From the IMG/VR virus record IMGVR_UViG_3300035703_003729, positions 1 through 31,187 of that record: DNA of 31,187 nt; one strand, given 5' to 3'. This document shows positions 9,801 to 17,685 of the stretch, piece by piece; positions within the stretch are counted from its first letter, which is position 1; each line of letters starts with the position of its first letter. Under the pieces are notes generated by a model. It had not been told where the DNA came from. It saw only the letters and a program-made list of their open reading frames with translations, and did not search any database. Source of the stretch: a virus. Position numbers and translations under genes: made by a program.

Positions 9801-10609
9801 ATGTCATTGATGACCGAGGCGATTTTGAGCATCCCTTGTTCCAGCCCGAAATCATCCTTCAGTTTAAAAATGTCCACCATTTTTCCGATGGAGGTAATGG
9901 CATCATTACCGAGATCCCGTCCGAGGGAAACCTTGATCTGGTCTGCGGCACGCACGAAGGACATCACATCGTCTTTGCTTTGGTTTCCCAATTTACCTGC
10001 TTCATAGGCGAGGTCTAGGAGTTCCGCACGTCCCGTGCGTGTGTCGATTTTGGATAGCTCGGAATTCAGCGCGGTCATTTCCTCTTTGCCGAGTCCCGTG
10101 CTTTTGCTCACGTCGGCGATGGCTTCATCAAATTTTTCGGCACCGCTGATGAGGTTGCCGATTTGGGTTACCGCGAAGCCGATTCCCAAAAAGGCCATAG
10201 CCGCCTTGGCTTCGATTCCCACTTCCTTCCATGCCGTGGCGAAAGGGCCGAGGCCCGTGCTTACTTCCTGAATGCGTTGTTGCACGGCGCGGAGTTGTTT
10301 TTCGTTTTCGCGGAAAGCATCCGTGCCCGGTGTGAGGTGCTGCTTCATCAGTTTGAGCTTCGCGGCTTCTTTGTTCAGCTCGCGGAGGGTCATGGTACTG
10401 AGCCCGGCTTGTTTTCGGATTTCGCCCATGCGCATTTCCACGTCGCGCAGTTTTTCGTGGGCTTTTATGTATTCGTCCGTACCTTTTTTGAGGGTGCGGA
10501 TGTCATTTTTGAGTTTGATGTATTCCTGGTCAAGCTTGGCCAGTTCCTGTTTTGCGGCGTTGCCGTTGACGATGACGCGGAGGTTGACGACGTCGGTTCT
10601 TACGCTCAT
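6839..10609 (-). CDS. Phage tail tape measure protein (TP901-type core)
   Basis: 1256 aa. The first 110 residues are a coiled coil. Residues about 150-400 carry the TP901-like tape measure core (EKFDEAIADVSKSTGLGKEE, then GMSSTATESYLVDFAKRMSG and ISKLLTRMGSDIGTFAKM). Hydrophobic stretches near 470-510, 565-590 and 1085-1120 are the membrane-like segments expected of a tape measure, and a long Lys/Glu-rich coiled coil lies between. The protein is thought to set tail length and help DNA enter the cell. ATG 10609 overlaps the upstream stop by 4 bp (ATGA). It is the last phage gene on this side: no distal-tail or receptor-binding gene follows, and AT-rich DNA begins at its stop codon. Confidence 0.93.
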   Translation of the reverse strand: MSVRTDVVNLRVIVNGNAAKQELAKLDQEYIKLKNDIRTLKKGTDEYIKAHEKLRDVEMRMGEIRKQAGLSTMTLRELNKEAAKLKLMKQHLTPGTDAFRENEKQLRAVQQRIQEVSTGLGPFATAWKEVGIEAKAAMAFLGIGFAVTQIGNLISGAEKFDEAIADVSKSTGLGKEEMTALNSELSKIDTRTGRAELLDLAYEAGKLGNQSKDDVMSFVRAADQIKVSLGRDLGNDAITSIGKMVDIFKLKDDFGLEQGMLKIASVINDIGMSSTATESYLVDFAKRMSGVANVANITAPEIIGLAGTLDSLGQTSEVSSTAISKLLTRMGSDIGTFAKMAKMNVGDFRAMMNESGLKALLKVIEEMGKSGGGLETLAAQMGDIGMDGGRVVGVLGTLSANMDEVRRQTDIAIKSFDQGSSITAEFNIKNQTLGATLAKTRRELMGMVLTEGVKNSINSLILGFSDMVNWLKENGKNIAFVAKNIGMLIAVYGVYKGTVLVLNGILKLHGLYQAFVAQNTLRSVAASKISTMASKADIIATTALSAVKALLAGNLRKAAAEYKLLSLAMSSSPIGIAISLVTAAAMAYSIWKNRIEEVQKSKEEAAATEDQWAKRQAEEIGTAKALFETLKKTNPETDKRKRLIDEINARYGTTLQNLKDEKEFMDQVARAQEVVINNIKRKMAMEAQEEALKTNAQNNIKYQLALLQIQDAIAAKEAELRKTQNGVAVYATNDSRRLAMEAEIESLKANAKAYEKMVKISDASFSKIYDNTQKIIDQLGEEYVPTPDPEKANKLAEARKRSAEEQKKQYDDIARFIQERQELLFAELLTGEDKLVYETAKAYREKFLLVQDAGQKERLQLLMTKDIEDRINQYRKDKAKEYAEERKKAEEEITEGLMTEREKQIDKIVRYYDNLIELNKKFNITTVDLEAEKQKAIAKLKSSWAKKEEKELEEWQNNLKKMVQSIEEVWNHIASATSSILSAINNRETAEFNSFAKLQDAKLKKLDENLKAGLITEEYYAREKERIEQDLANSEKALKAEQWRRQRDADLIMASIKTALAVVTALASSPPPANYILAAATGVAGAAQIAAIATQPEPKFGQGAIFDGPSHQSSHKGMPVVNPLTGKTQAYFEGGEGLIPKKAVEKNRALVEALIDAGRKDGHLAPVNFRNLTRSMDALSMAKSGYWKNDTAAKPLSAGKSPTHKDNTESLHELVAIQKQLLAAVKEEKTRPAIISHRQWEKNAEEKNKIRRLAGA

Positions 10610-10989
10610 GGCAGTTGGTTTTTAGCCTGATACACGATGTGTTCCCGGTAATTGCTTACCAGGGCCTGAATCAGGCTGCTCAGTGTGCCGTAGGCGGTTT
10701 TTGAATAGAATTTTTTCGGTCTTCTTCCGGTGAGCATGCTTCGGTTGGATGCGATGGATTCCACGCCCCTGCGTGATCCTTTTCCGGCGCCCATGTCCAC
10801 GAAGCGTCCGTATTGAAGGAAAAGCAGCTCACCGATGTTTTGTTTTGCGCGTGCTTTCACCGAGTCGCGCAATTCCTGTGTGATGCCGATTCTTTCCCTT
10901 TTGAGTGCACGTATTACGGCATCCGTTACCCGGTTTGCCCATGCATCCAATTCGTGGTTTATGAAGTTTTCCTGATTGGCGTAATTCAT
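10606..10989 (-). CDS. Small phage tail/neck protein (HK97 gp10-like size and context)
   Basis: 127 aa, basic, mixed helix and strand, with LQYGRFVDMGAGKGSRRGVE in the middle. Its size, basic charge and the 'YGRFVDMG' style resemble tail-completion or HK97 gp10-type proteins, but this is a weak resemblance. It overlaps the 738-aa tail gene and the tape measure gene by 4 bp each (ATGA at both joints), so it is made with the tail proteins. It could equally be a tape measure chaperone. Confidence 0.75.
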   Translation of the reverse strand: MNYANQENFINHELDAWANRVTDAVIRALKRERIGITQELRDSVKARAKQNIGELLFLQYGRFVDMGAGKGSRRGVESIASNRSMLTGRRPKKFYSKTAYGTLSSLIQALVSNYREHIVYQAKNQLP

Positions 10990-13202
10990 AGTTTATACAT
11001 TTCAAATTCCGTGGGTTTCGTCTGGTCGGTTCCGAAGGTTATGCGCATCCGTTTTATCGCCAGATAAACATCCTCCACGAGTTGGGTCCGGGTAATGTCG
11101 AATTCCGAGATTTCAGCCGTGTCCAGCATGGCGTCCATTTCCACCATTTCCGTGTTTTTGAGCGCGTTCACGATTTGTTTCCAGTGGCGGTCAAACAGGC
11201 CGTAATTCGGTTCATCCCAGGTCAGGCTCATGTCAAAAATGGCCTGTCCGTCGTTCAGGTAGCGGTAGGGTGTGGCCATCGGATAGTATTTTTTGGTTTC
11301 CATGGGTTGTAAACCGCGCCAGAAAGCCATTTTAAGCGGTTGCCCGTTTTCCAGTCCCAGGCCGTAGCAGGGACTGTTGCCTTTCGTTTTGATGATCGGT
11401 TTTATGTAGGACACGCGGAAGCTCTCCTGCACGTCCGTGGATTTACCAATCATGAATACGGGCCTCAAGGCCGGTTTGATTTCTTTGGCTTCGCCTTCGC
11501 CCGTTCTGAGGGGCTGAAAATTATCCGAAAAGTACCTCCAGGCGATGAGTTGCGTGGTGGGGTTTTTCACCGTGATGAAAAAACGGTTCTGATTCAGCAC
11601 GAGCGCGACCTTATTCGGCGCGAACGCGGGAGGAAGGTCATTTTCCGTTGAAAACGTGCCGAGGTACAGATAGCTTTCCGTCGTTTTGAAGTTATCCTTT
11701 TCGGTTTCGTCATTATCGCCCCATGCGAAGGAGAAAATGTATTCCGTGCTGCCCTCAATGGTGGAATTGTACTCGTAGAGTGCTTTGTGCGTGAGGTTAT
11801 TCGGCAGAGCGGTGAGCTTGGGTTGGTAGTAATCCACGACAACCTCTTTGGTGGCGAGTTTTGGCGTGAACGTAAGGGCAAAAACATCGCGCAGGTTTTT
11901 GATGAAATCCCTTACCGTGATATCGGGCACGAAACGGTTAATCGCCACCGAGGGTTCCAGCAGATTGAGGCTGCTCAGAGATACCGCCTTAATCTGAATA
12001 TCTTTCAGCGTAAGGCTTCCCGCCACGTCGGTACCTTGTGCCTGACTGTATTTCACCATCAGCCGAAATTTTTCACCCGCACGGGAAACGGGGAGCCATT
12101 TTGATTTTACGGCGATCCGGTATTCGGTTCCGTCGTAGCTGTCGGGCAGTACATTTTCCACCGTTTCGGTGGAGCTGACGGGGTCGCCGTCGAAGAGTAT
12201 GCCGAACCAGAGCTCCGTGGTTACGAAGATCTGTCCGGGTGTGGCGAAGCGGGCCTTAAAGTCGAACAGGAATTCAAAATAGCCGATTTGGTTGATGCCT
12301 GAGCCACCGTGGGGGAAAGGCACTTCGTATTTTCCGAGGTCAAATCGGTTATCGGAGTCTTCCAATTCCTGTACGTTGATCGTATGCCACGTGTCCTTCG
12401 GATAGAGCGTCTGGGGCGTCATGTTGATGCCCGGAGTTTTGCCGCGGAAGAAACCGATTTCCCGTGTTCTGTCGAGGGCTCTTCCCGAGTAGATGACGTG
12501 TTGGGAGAGTTCCGGGTCGTTGACGAATGTGCCCGTCACGCTCCAGCCCGCCGTGGCGAAAATACGTCTGAGGATAAACTGGGTGAACACCCAGGGAACG
12601 AAGCTTTGGATGTTGTCCTGCGTGGAAGCCTGGATGATGTTGTTTTGCCAATATTCCTGCGAGTTGCTTTTCCATGCATTCAGGTACCCTTTGAAATCCG
12701 GGTTGGCCGAGTTTTGGTCTTGGTAGCTTCCGTAAAACAGCGTGTTTTCCGTAACCGGGAAACAAATCGGAATTTTCGGGTAAAACTGATTCGCCATGTC
12801 ATTGAGGGTGGCGTAGATATCCTCGGTGGTTTCACCGAGGAAGAAATCCTTGCCGTAGTCCAATTCACTCAGTTTTTTATCCAAAAGTTCCGCGCTGAGG
12901 CCGCTGATGGAGATATTCCACCGGTAGCTTTTACGGCTTGTTTCCAGCAGATTGAACGTACCGAAAAACACGGTCAGGCCTTTGAAATAAAACTCGCAGG
13001 GATATTGTTTGATTTTTTCTTTGAGGTTCAGTTTATAACCGAACGAAAGGATGCGGTTATTGATTTCGCAGACGGGAGCTTCGCCCGGGATGGAGAAGCC
13101 CGTAAAAATCACGTCATCGCTGAAGATGGAATTTTCGATTTCGAAGGTTACGCGCAGCGGGTTGACCACCAGAAATTCGCCGTTGATTTTTACTCCCGTC
13201 AT
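10986..13202 (-). CDS. Large phage tail structural protein (tail tip/hub candidate)
   Basis: 738 aa, almost entirely beta-rich and without signal peptide or membrane segments. The N-terminus reads MTGVKINGEFLVVNPLRVTF, and a conserved-looking SIPGEAPVCEINNRILSFGY region follows near 60. A central part contains repeated sandwich-like strands (PDSYDGTEYRIAVKSKWLPV), and the C-terminus returns to a hub-like section (WDEPNYGLFDRHWKQIVNAL). I infer a tail-tip or baseplate protein from size, fold style and position between another tail gene and the tape measure operon. Overlaps of 4 bp on both sides indicate coupled translation. I cannot assign a named family, and a receptor-binding role is also possible. 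Confidence 0.82.
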   Translation of the reverse strand: MTGVKINGEFLVVNPLRVTFEIENSIFSDDVIFTGFSIPGEAPVCEINNRILSFGYKLNLKEKIKQYPCEFYFKGLTVFFGTFNLLETSRKSYRWNISISGLSAELLDKKLSELDYGKDFFLGETTEDIYATLNDMANQFYPKIPICFPVTENTLFYGSYQDQNSANPDFKGYLNAWKSNSQEYWQNNIIQASTQDNIQSFVPWVFTQFILRRIFATAGWSVTGTFVNDPELSQHVIYSGRALDRTREIGFFRGKTPGINMTPQTLYPKDTWHTINVQELEDSDNRFDLGKYEVPFPHGGSGINQIGYFEFLFDFKARFATPGQIFVTTELWFGILFDGDPVSSTETVENVLPDSYDGTEYRIAVKSKWLPVSRAGEKFRLMVKYSQAQGTDVAGSLTLKDIQIKAVSLSSLNLLEPSVAINRFVPDITVRDFIKNLRDVFALTFTPKLATKEVVVDYYQPKLTALPNNLTHKALYEYNSTIEGSTEYIFSFAWGDNDETEKDNFKTTESYLYLGTFSTENDLPPAFAPNKVALVLNQNRFFITVKNPTTQLIAWRYFSDNFQPLRTGEGEAKEIKPALRPVFMIGKSTDVQESFRVSYIKPIIKTKGNSPCYGLGLENGQPLKMAFWRGLQPMETKKYYPMATPYRYLNDGQAIFDMSLTWDEPNYGLFDRHWKQIVNALKNTEMVEMDAMLDTAEISEFDITRTQLVEDVYLAIKRMRITFGTDQTKPTEFEMYKL

Positions 13203-14764
13203 GATTCGTCGCTGTGAGCCTGTTTAACCAAGGTGCGTTTGTAGCTGAAACTTACTCCGTAGAGGAAGTCATCGCGTCGGATGAGGGAGAACGATTCCGG
13301 GTTGATGTATACACGGAAAAGGAGGGAGGGGTTTGAGATTCCGTGCGTCCAGATGTTTTCCGAGATAAGCAGATCCGTGACGAAGTCGCGCAGATCCTGC
13401 ACGTCCATGAAACCCGTGAACACGGTACCCGTGTCGGTGAAATGGTTGAGCCGTTGGTACAGTTCGCGGCTGGTTTCATCGGCACCGATGGCGGGAAACA
13501 TGGCACGGAATTCTTCCTTTTCCACTTCGATGCCGATTTCCGAGTTGCCGTTGCAGATGAGCGTTTCGGTTACCCCGAAACTGCTTTCGAAATAGAAAGC
13601 GCGGCAGTCGTAGTCCTCGGGAATCACATCAACCGAGTAGCCCCATCCCGTGAATATATCGTCCATTTCCGCTTCCAGCACGTAGCTTACGAGCGTGTTT
13701 TCGTCTATGTTCAGGTCGGACGCCACCTTTTGCGGTCCGCATTCAAACGTGTAGACCGCACCGTCTCTCGGTCCTCCGATGTTATAGGCGTAGTAGTCGC
13801 TTACCGAGCCGTCGTCGAGCGTGTACGTCACGCGCATTTTCAGGCTTTGTTTGGCCTGATTGACGATGGAAATGAAGTAGCGGCCTTTCGGTCCCCGGAT
13901 CATTTCCTGTCCCGTTCTGTCGAAGCGTTTGAGCCATTTGAGTTGGCTTACGTGGTCATTGAAGTTTGACGTATTGAGCCTGGCCGAGCCTCCGCGGTAC
14001 GTGTAAAAATGAAAATTTTTCGGCAGGCTGATTTTTTGGGAGAATTGCTTTTCGGGGATGTCGCCGAACGATTCCGAGACGTTGACGTACCATTGTACGG
14101 CGCGTTCTTCGACGAGTCCGGTCGTGAAGGGATGCAGATTGAACGAAGTCTGTCCCAGGAGGAGTTCATGCAGGTCGTGGGTAAACCATTCATCCGGGTC
14201 GGGCCGGGCAATGCTTACCGTTCGGAGCGTATACGTTCCGAAGCCCGAGGTGCGCGCCCACAGATGAAACAGCAGTGCCATGTTCGGCTGAAACTCCTTG
14301 TTCCAGCCCGTGAACATGAGCGTACCCGACAGGTTGGAGCTGGAGTCTCCGACATAGTCGAGGTGGTAGACTGCGCCGATGGCATTGGCCGTGATGAAAA
14401 TATCCGTGCCGATGGCCTGAACCGTGTAGAAATTCGCGAAATACGGATTGAGCCGCAGGTAATCCGCGATGCTTTCCGTGTACACGGTGAGCGGTTCGCC
14501 CGAGTATTCCGGCAGGGCGTAGCCTGATTCCTGGGGAAGCCATGCGACGGGAAGGAAAATCCATGATTTCAGACCGAAGAGCGGGGATTCGATTTCCATG
14601 GTATTGAATGCGGAGATGCCGCCCGATACGGTCAGTCTGATTTGCGCCTGTTCGCCCGGAGCCGTCACCGTGTTTGTGCTTTTCAGTTTAAACACGACAG
14701 GGTCTTTGGCCTGGGTAAACATGGCCGGAAGTGCGGTTCCCGGTTCGGTGGTATCTACAGCCAT
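13199..14764 (-). CDS. Phage tail structural protein, family not recognised
   Basis: 521 aa, beta-rich, rich in aromatic residues and Ser/Thr, with no transmembrane segment. The N-terminal part begins with FKLKSTNTVTAPGEQAQIRL; the middle has SFNLHPFTTGLVEERAVQWY; the C-terminal part (SFSLIRRDDFLYGVSFSYKR) looks like a terminal beta-sheet. Its place between a small tail protein and the 738-aa tail protein, with a 10-bp overlap upstream and a 4-bp overlap downstream, supports a virion tail role, perhaps distal tail or baseplate. No enzyme motif is visible. Confidence 0.8.
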   Translation of the reverse strand: MAVDTTEPGTALPAMFTQAKDPVVFKLKSTNTVTAPGEQAQIRLTVSGGISAFNTMEIESPLFGLKSWIFLPVAWLPQESGYALPEYSGEPLTVYTESIADYLRLNPYFANFYTVQAIGTDIFITANAIGAVYHLDYVGDSSSNLSGTLMFTGWNKEFQPNMALLFHLWARTSGFGTYTLRTVSIARPDPDEWFTHDLHELLLGQTSFNLHPFTTGLVEERAVQWYVNVSESFGDIPEKQFSQKISLPKNFHFYTYRGGSARLNTSNFNDHVSQLKWLKRFDRTGQEMIRGPKGRYFISIVNQAKQSLKMRVTYTLDDGSVSDYYAYNIGGPRDGAVYTFECGPQKVASDLNIDENTLVSYVLEAEMDDIFTGWGYSVDVIPEDYDCRAFYFESSFGVTETLICNGNSEIGIEVEKEEFRAMFPAIGADETSRELYQRLNHFTDTGTVFTGFMDVQDLRDFVTDLLISENIWTHGISNPSLLFRVYINPESFSLIRRDDFLYGVSFSYKRTLVKQAHSDES

Positions 14765-15252
14765 TTTGAGTCGTCGTAGGAGAGGTTAACGGCCGTGTCC
14801 ACGGTAAATTCGCAGAGCCAACCGAATTTATCGATCATGAGCGGTCCCACTTTGTAGTAATTGATGGATTGCACATTGAGGTGGATTAGCCAGCGGGGCG
14901 TACCGCATTTTTTGTCGTGGCGTAAACGGCTGATGAAATCCCGCATGATGGCGCGTGTCTGGTTGAGCACCTGGTCCTGTTCGTTGTGCATTCCCGTTCT
15001 GACGGTACCCAGAATCATGAAACCGCAGCGGATTTGGTCGTACAGTTGGTCATCGTTGGGCCCCGTAATTTTTCCTTCAAAGGATTCCAGCAGCACCATG
15101 GGGCTTCTGAGGCCGGTGATCTTATCGAGGGCATCCTCGATATTTATCCGGAAAAATTTGGGTGACTGCTCAGAGTGGAGCACATTCATGTGTTCCTGGG
15201 AGAGCGTGCGCATGTAATTCACGTATTCGTTGAATTCCAGATTATCGATCAT
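14755..15252 (-). CDS. Phage tail-completion-like protein
   Basis: 165 aa with alternating helices and strands (NEYVNYMRTLSQEHMN, then GPNDDQLYDQIRCGFMIL and INYYKVGPLMIDKFGWLCEF). The pattern and size resemble minor tail or tail-completion proteins that join tail to head, but I recognise no specific family. ATG 15252 overlaps the upstream stop by 4 bp (ATGA), and its own TAG overlaps the next start by 10 bp, so it belongs to the tail operon. Confidence 0.75.
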   Translation of the reverse strand: MIDNLEFNEYVNYMRTLSQEHMNVLHSEQSPKFFRINIEDALDKITGLRSPMVLLESFEGKITGPNDDQLYDQIRCGFMILGTVRTGMHNEQDQVLNQTRAIMRDFISRLRHDKKCGTPRWLIHLNVQSINYYKVGPLMIDKFGWLCEFTVDTAVNLSYDDSKWL

Positions 15253-16013
15253 TTTTTTGCAAATTTCTTTTCCATTTCCACCGCGTCGAGCGCGGCCATT
15301 TCCAGATGAAGCAGCACATTGTGCAGCGGTTCGTCGGCGCGTTTTTCCAGCGGTCCGAACACATCACCGGGCAATTTCTGCATGATGCCCATCCATCCGA
15401 ATTTTGACGTTTTTTTTTCGCCGCCGTTGAACACGTTCGGGTACTGTCTGGCGAGAGCCGAGCGTATCAGGACGTAGTTAAAAAACAGCGCTTTCAGTGT
15501 ATTTGGGTGCAGGCGTTTTGCCCGGTTGATGTTGTTTTTCAGTTTGCCGTCATCAAATTTTTTCTGCCATGCGGGCATGATGAGGCAACCCGCCAGTCGG
15601 CTGAACCCTTCGGCGTTTTTGAGCGCCGTGGACATCCGTTCGAAGGCCAGTTCGGCTGATGCAAATTGCCATGCCGTCAGGTTGACGAAGTTATCCTGCG
15701 GGCCTTTCAGGCCGTTGAACAGGCCGAGGCGTGGAAAGAACGATTTGCGGGAGAGCGGATTTTCGTTGAACACGAAGCCGACGGTATCACCGAGTTCAAA
15801 GGCTTCCGAGAACGGGAGCCGCAGGGCGAGTATCGGCTTATTTAAAAACGCGTAGGCCACTTTGGCGCGGGCCTGGTAGGGGTTATCGTTTTCAAACAGC
15901 TCTTTGGTCACGCGGATAAACTGAGCGGTGGACATTTCATCCCAGCGCGAGGGCCAATCCGCTTTATAGACCGTTTTGCCCTTGAGCGGGTCATATATTT
16001 TGATGTGGTTCAT
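15249..16013 (-). CDS. Phage protein opening the tail operon
   Basis: 254 aa from ATG 16013; a GTG one codon earlier is also possible. Helical and basic, beginning with MNHIKIYDPLKGKTVYKADW; a WPSRWDEMSTAQFIRVTKEL segment and a VLLHLEMAALDAVEMEKKF tail are visible. Function is unknown; similar-sized proteins before tail genes in other phages are assembly chaperones or connector proteins, so that is only a positional guess. It is the first gene after a 77-bp gap carrying the recurring TGTCC/T-tract motif, and it is coupled by a 4-bp overlap to the next gene. Confidence 0.75.
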   Translation of the reverse strand: MNHIKIYDPLKGKTVYKADWPSRWDEMSTAQFIRVTKELFENDNPYQARAKVAYAFLNKPILALRLPFSEAFELGDTVGFVFNENPLSRKSFFPRLGLFNGLKGPQDNFVNLTAWQFASAELAFERMSTALKNAEGFSRLAGCLIMPAWQKKFDDGKLKNNINRAKRLHPNTLKALFFNYVLIRSALARQYPNVFNGGEKKTSKFGWMGIMQKLPGDVFGPLEKRADEPLHNVLLHLEMAALDAVEMEKKFAKK

Positions 16014-16041
16014 CACTCAAAAATGGCACGCGGGGAGAGCC

Positions 16042-16054
16042 AAAAAAAGGACAG
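16042..16054 (-). promoter_or_regulatory. TGTCC + T-tract motif before tail operon
   Basis: On the minus strand this reads CTGTCCTTTTTTT, 29 nt before ATG 16013. No GC stem precedes it, so it is not an ordinary terminator. The same word occurs in three other gaps that precede genes (20264, 28012, 30984). I infer a phage transcription signal or other recognition site, but its role is not demonstrated. Confidence 0.4.
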
Positions 16055-16090
16055 TTTGCGTATGGCCTTAATGAATAGGGCAGCGCCGTG

Positions 16091-16699
16091 TTATCTTTTT
16101 GAACTTGCAATAAGTTGCAATTTCCAGCCCAGGTGGATCATGTGGGCGTTATTCGGCACGTCGTAGGCGTAGGAGAGTAATGCGCCCGGGCGCAGGGTAG
16201 CCGTAGCCGAGGGACCGATGCCGAAGCCTTTTCCCTGTGACGGGATTCGGGCCATGATGCCCGGATAGACTTTAAGAAACGGCTCTTTGAGTCGGTGTTC
16301 CACATTTGTTTGGGTGATGATGGCCGTTTCCCTGCGGTTTTGGAAGATAAATTCCCTTGACGTGATGCGGTTGTTATAGACCGTATCATGCACCACGGCC
16401 AGCATGGACGTGTCGTTTTTCAGCGTATCCGAGTAGGCCGTCCGCGAGAAGAACATCCGGAGGATGTCGGCGGTGTCGATGTCGGCGGGCACTTGGACGA
16501 TGAGGGGAATTTCCACCTTATGCGGCACGGGAACCCGTATGGGAACCTTTACCGGGTAGGGATCACCTTTAATCCGGGTTATGGTCGTCGTTGTTTTGGA
16601 AGAGCCGTCCGCATATCCGTTGCAGCTTTGTTCCATCAGGAGCAGAAGGATGATGCCCGAAAGGGCGGCGATGATGAGGTGATAGGTCGCGGGGCGCAT
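16091..16699 (-). CDS. Membrane-anchored lysis-cassette protein, spanin-like
   Basis: 202 aa with one N-terminal membrane segment (about 7-24, YHLIIAALSGIILLLLMEQ) followed by a Cys-containing stretch, a Pro/Val-rich linker (PYPVKVPIRVPVPHKVEIPL) and a periplasm-style domain. The last 60 residues have alternating beta-strand character (GIMARIPSQGKGFGIGPSAT). Following holin and endolysin genes, it occupies the slot where a spanin is expected, and it may belong to the group sometimes listed as DUF6808; that name is from memory. It starts 1 bp past the endolysin stop. A role in outer-membrane disruption is inference from position. Confidence 0.7.
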   Translation of the reverse strand: MRPATYHLIIAALSGIILLLLMEQSCNGYADGSSKTTTTITRIKGDPYPVKVPIRVPVPHKVEIPLIVQVPADIDTADILRMFFSRTAYSDTLKNDTSMLAVVHDTVYNNRITSREFIFQNRRETAIITQTNVEHRLKEPFLKVYPGIMARIPSQGKGFGIGPSATATLRPGALLSYAYDVPNNAHMIHLGWKLQLIASSKR

Positions 16700-16700
16700 A

Positions 16701-17261
16701 TCACCAGGTTATCGGGTTACGCCATGCGGCGGGGTGGGGACGCAGGTGGAACGGTTTTCCCGGGGCGAAGAATTCAGGGCATACGTCAACGTGAACGAAC
16801 GTCATGCCCGCTCCGAGGTATTGGCGAATACCGATGCGGATGGAAAAACCCAGTTCAGCGGCCGCTTTGCGGATATCCGCTTCCAATTTCCGCACCGATT
16901 CCGGTGAAGATTCATCGATATCAGCCGCCATTCCCTGAGTGTGCGGGGAATTGAGCGAAGCCGGGTTTTTGGACGCATTGAGCGTACCTGCGCGCATCAT
17001 GGCCGCATAGCGGTCGTGCAGGGCGCGTGCTTCGGCGGGAGAGCGGAAACCCTCATTGATTTTGGTGCTTTTATTGCGAATATCCCTGACTTTTTGGAGC
17101 AGGAGCAGCAGTTGTTCCGTTATGCGTGCATTTTCCTTGTGCAGACCGAGTTCGCGCACCGAAAACTGCGGCATGGCTTTGTCGGGCGGCAGGTTATTTC
17201 GGAGTTGCCATTCGGCGAGGGAGACGGAGGAGCCGTCGCGGAGGATGATTTGGGCGTTCAT
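16701..17261 (-). CDS. M15-family peptidase, phage endolysin
   Basis: 186 aa. Zinc-site pattern of M15 D,D-/L,D-carboxypeptidases is visible: H107 and D114 in SPHTQGMAADID and H157 in FVHVDV, with Arg73 in the preceding GFRSP motif. It would cut peptidoglycan cross-links or stem peptides to release virions. There is no signal peptide, so it presumably depends on the holin just upstream, whose stop it overlaps (4 bp, ATGA). The N-terminal 45 residues (RDGSSVSLAEWQLRNNLPPD) form a short extra segment that could aid binding. Length is normal for single-domain phage M15 enzymes. Confidence 0.9.
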   Translation of the reverse strand: MNAQIILRDGSSVSLAEWQLRNNLPPDKAMPQFSVRELGLHKENARITEQLLLLLQKVRDIRNKSTKINEGFRSPAEARALHDRYAAMMRAGTLNASKNPASLNSPHTQGMAADIDESSPESVRKLEADIRKAAAELGFSIRIGIRQYLGAGMTFVHVDVCPEFFAPGKPFHLRPHPAAWRNPITW

Positions 17262-17674
17262 GGTTTATCCCGTTTGGGGTTGATGAAGTGGATGATGCGT
17301 TTGAACATGCTTTCGCCCGTGATCGTCGTGATATTTTCATCGATGCTTTTCAGTTCGATGTACACGACGAACAGGGTGATTCCTTTGATGCAGGGAAAAT
17401 CCGGCATAAACTTCCACTGCATGACCGCGGCGATGAAGATGGCCGTGCCGTATGCGATAAATTTCGGAATCGTATCGAACAGGCGCAGGCTGTTGAACGG
17501 TTCCCCTCTCTTTTTGGCGGCCAGAACGCCCGTGAGCGTGTCGCAGAACACGAAGAAAGAGGCGATGATGACATACTCCGCGCTGGGCAGCAGCACGGCG
17601 AGAATGAACGGGCTCAAGAATTTGAGGATCTGTTCCGGCAGGGCCGGTTGCATCAGGTGTTGGTATAGTTTCAT
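17258..17674 (-). CDS. Phage holin family protein
   Basis: 138 aa with hydrophobic helices near 19-33, 34-52 and 70-90, and the characteristic CDTLTGVLAAKKRGEPFNS loop (about 44-62) of the phi105/toxin-secretion type holin family. The tail is basic (FKRIIHFINPKRDKP). It forms inner-membrane holes at the end of infection so that the endolysin encoded by the next, overlapping gene can reach the cell wall. It follows the DUF6712-like gene by 11 bp. Confidence 0.88.
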   Translation of the reverse strand: MKLYQHLMQPALPEQILKFLSPFILAVLLPSAEYVIIASFFVFCDTLTGVLAAKKRGEPFNSLRLFDTIPKFIAYGTAIFIAAVMQWKFMPDFPCIKGITLFVVYIELKSIDENITTITGESMFKRIIHFINPKRDKP

Positions 17675-17685
17675 GGGGTGCAGAA

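Noticed and set aside
9056-10018. 320-codon open frame on the plus strand
   Set aside because: It lies wholly antisense to the tape measure core, is His/Phe/Gly-rich without any motif, and the sense frame has clear tape measure features.
12309-13217. 302-codon open frame on the plus strand
   Set aside because: Antisense to the 738-aa tail gene, which has coupled overlaps with its neighbours; the antisense product shows no domain.
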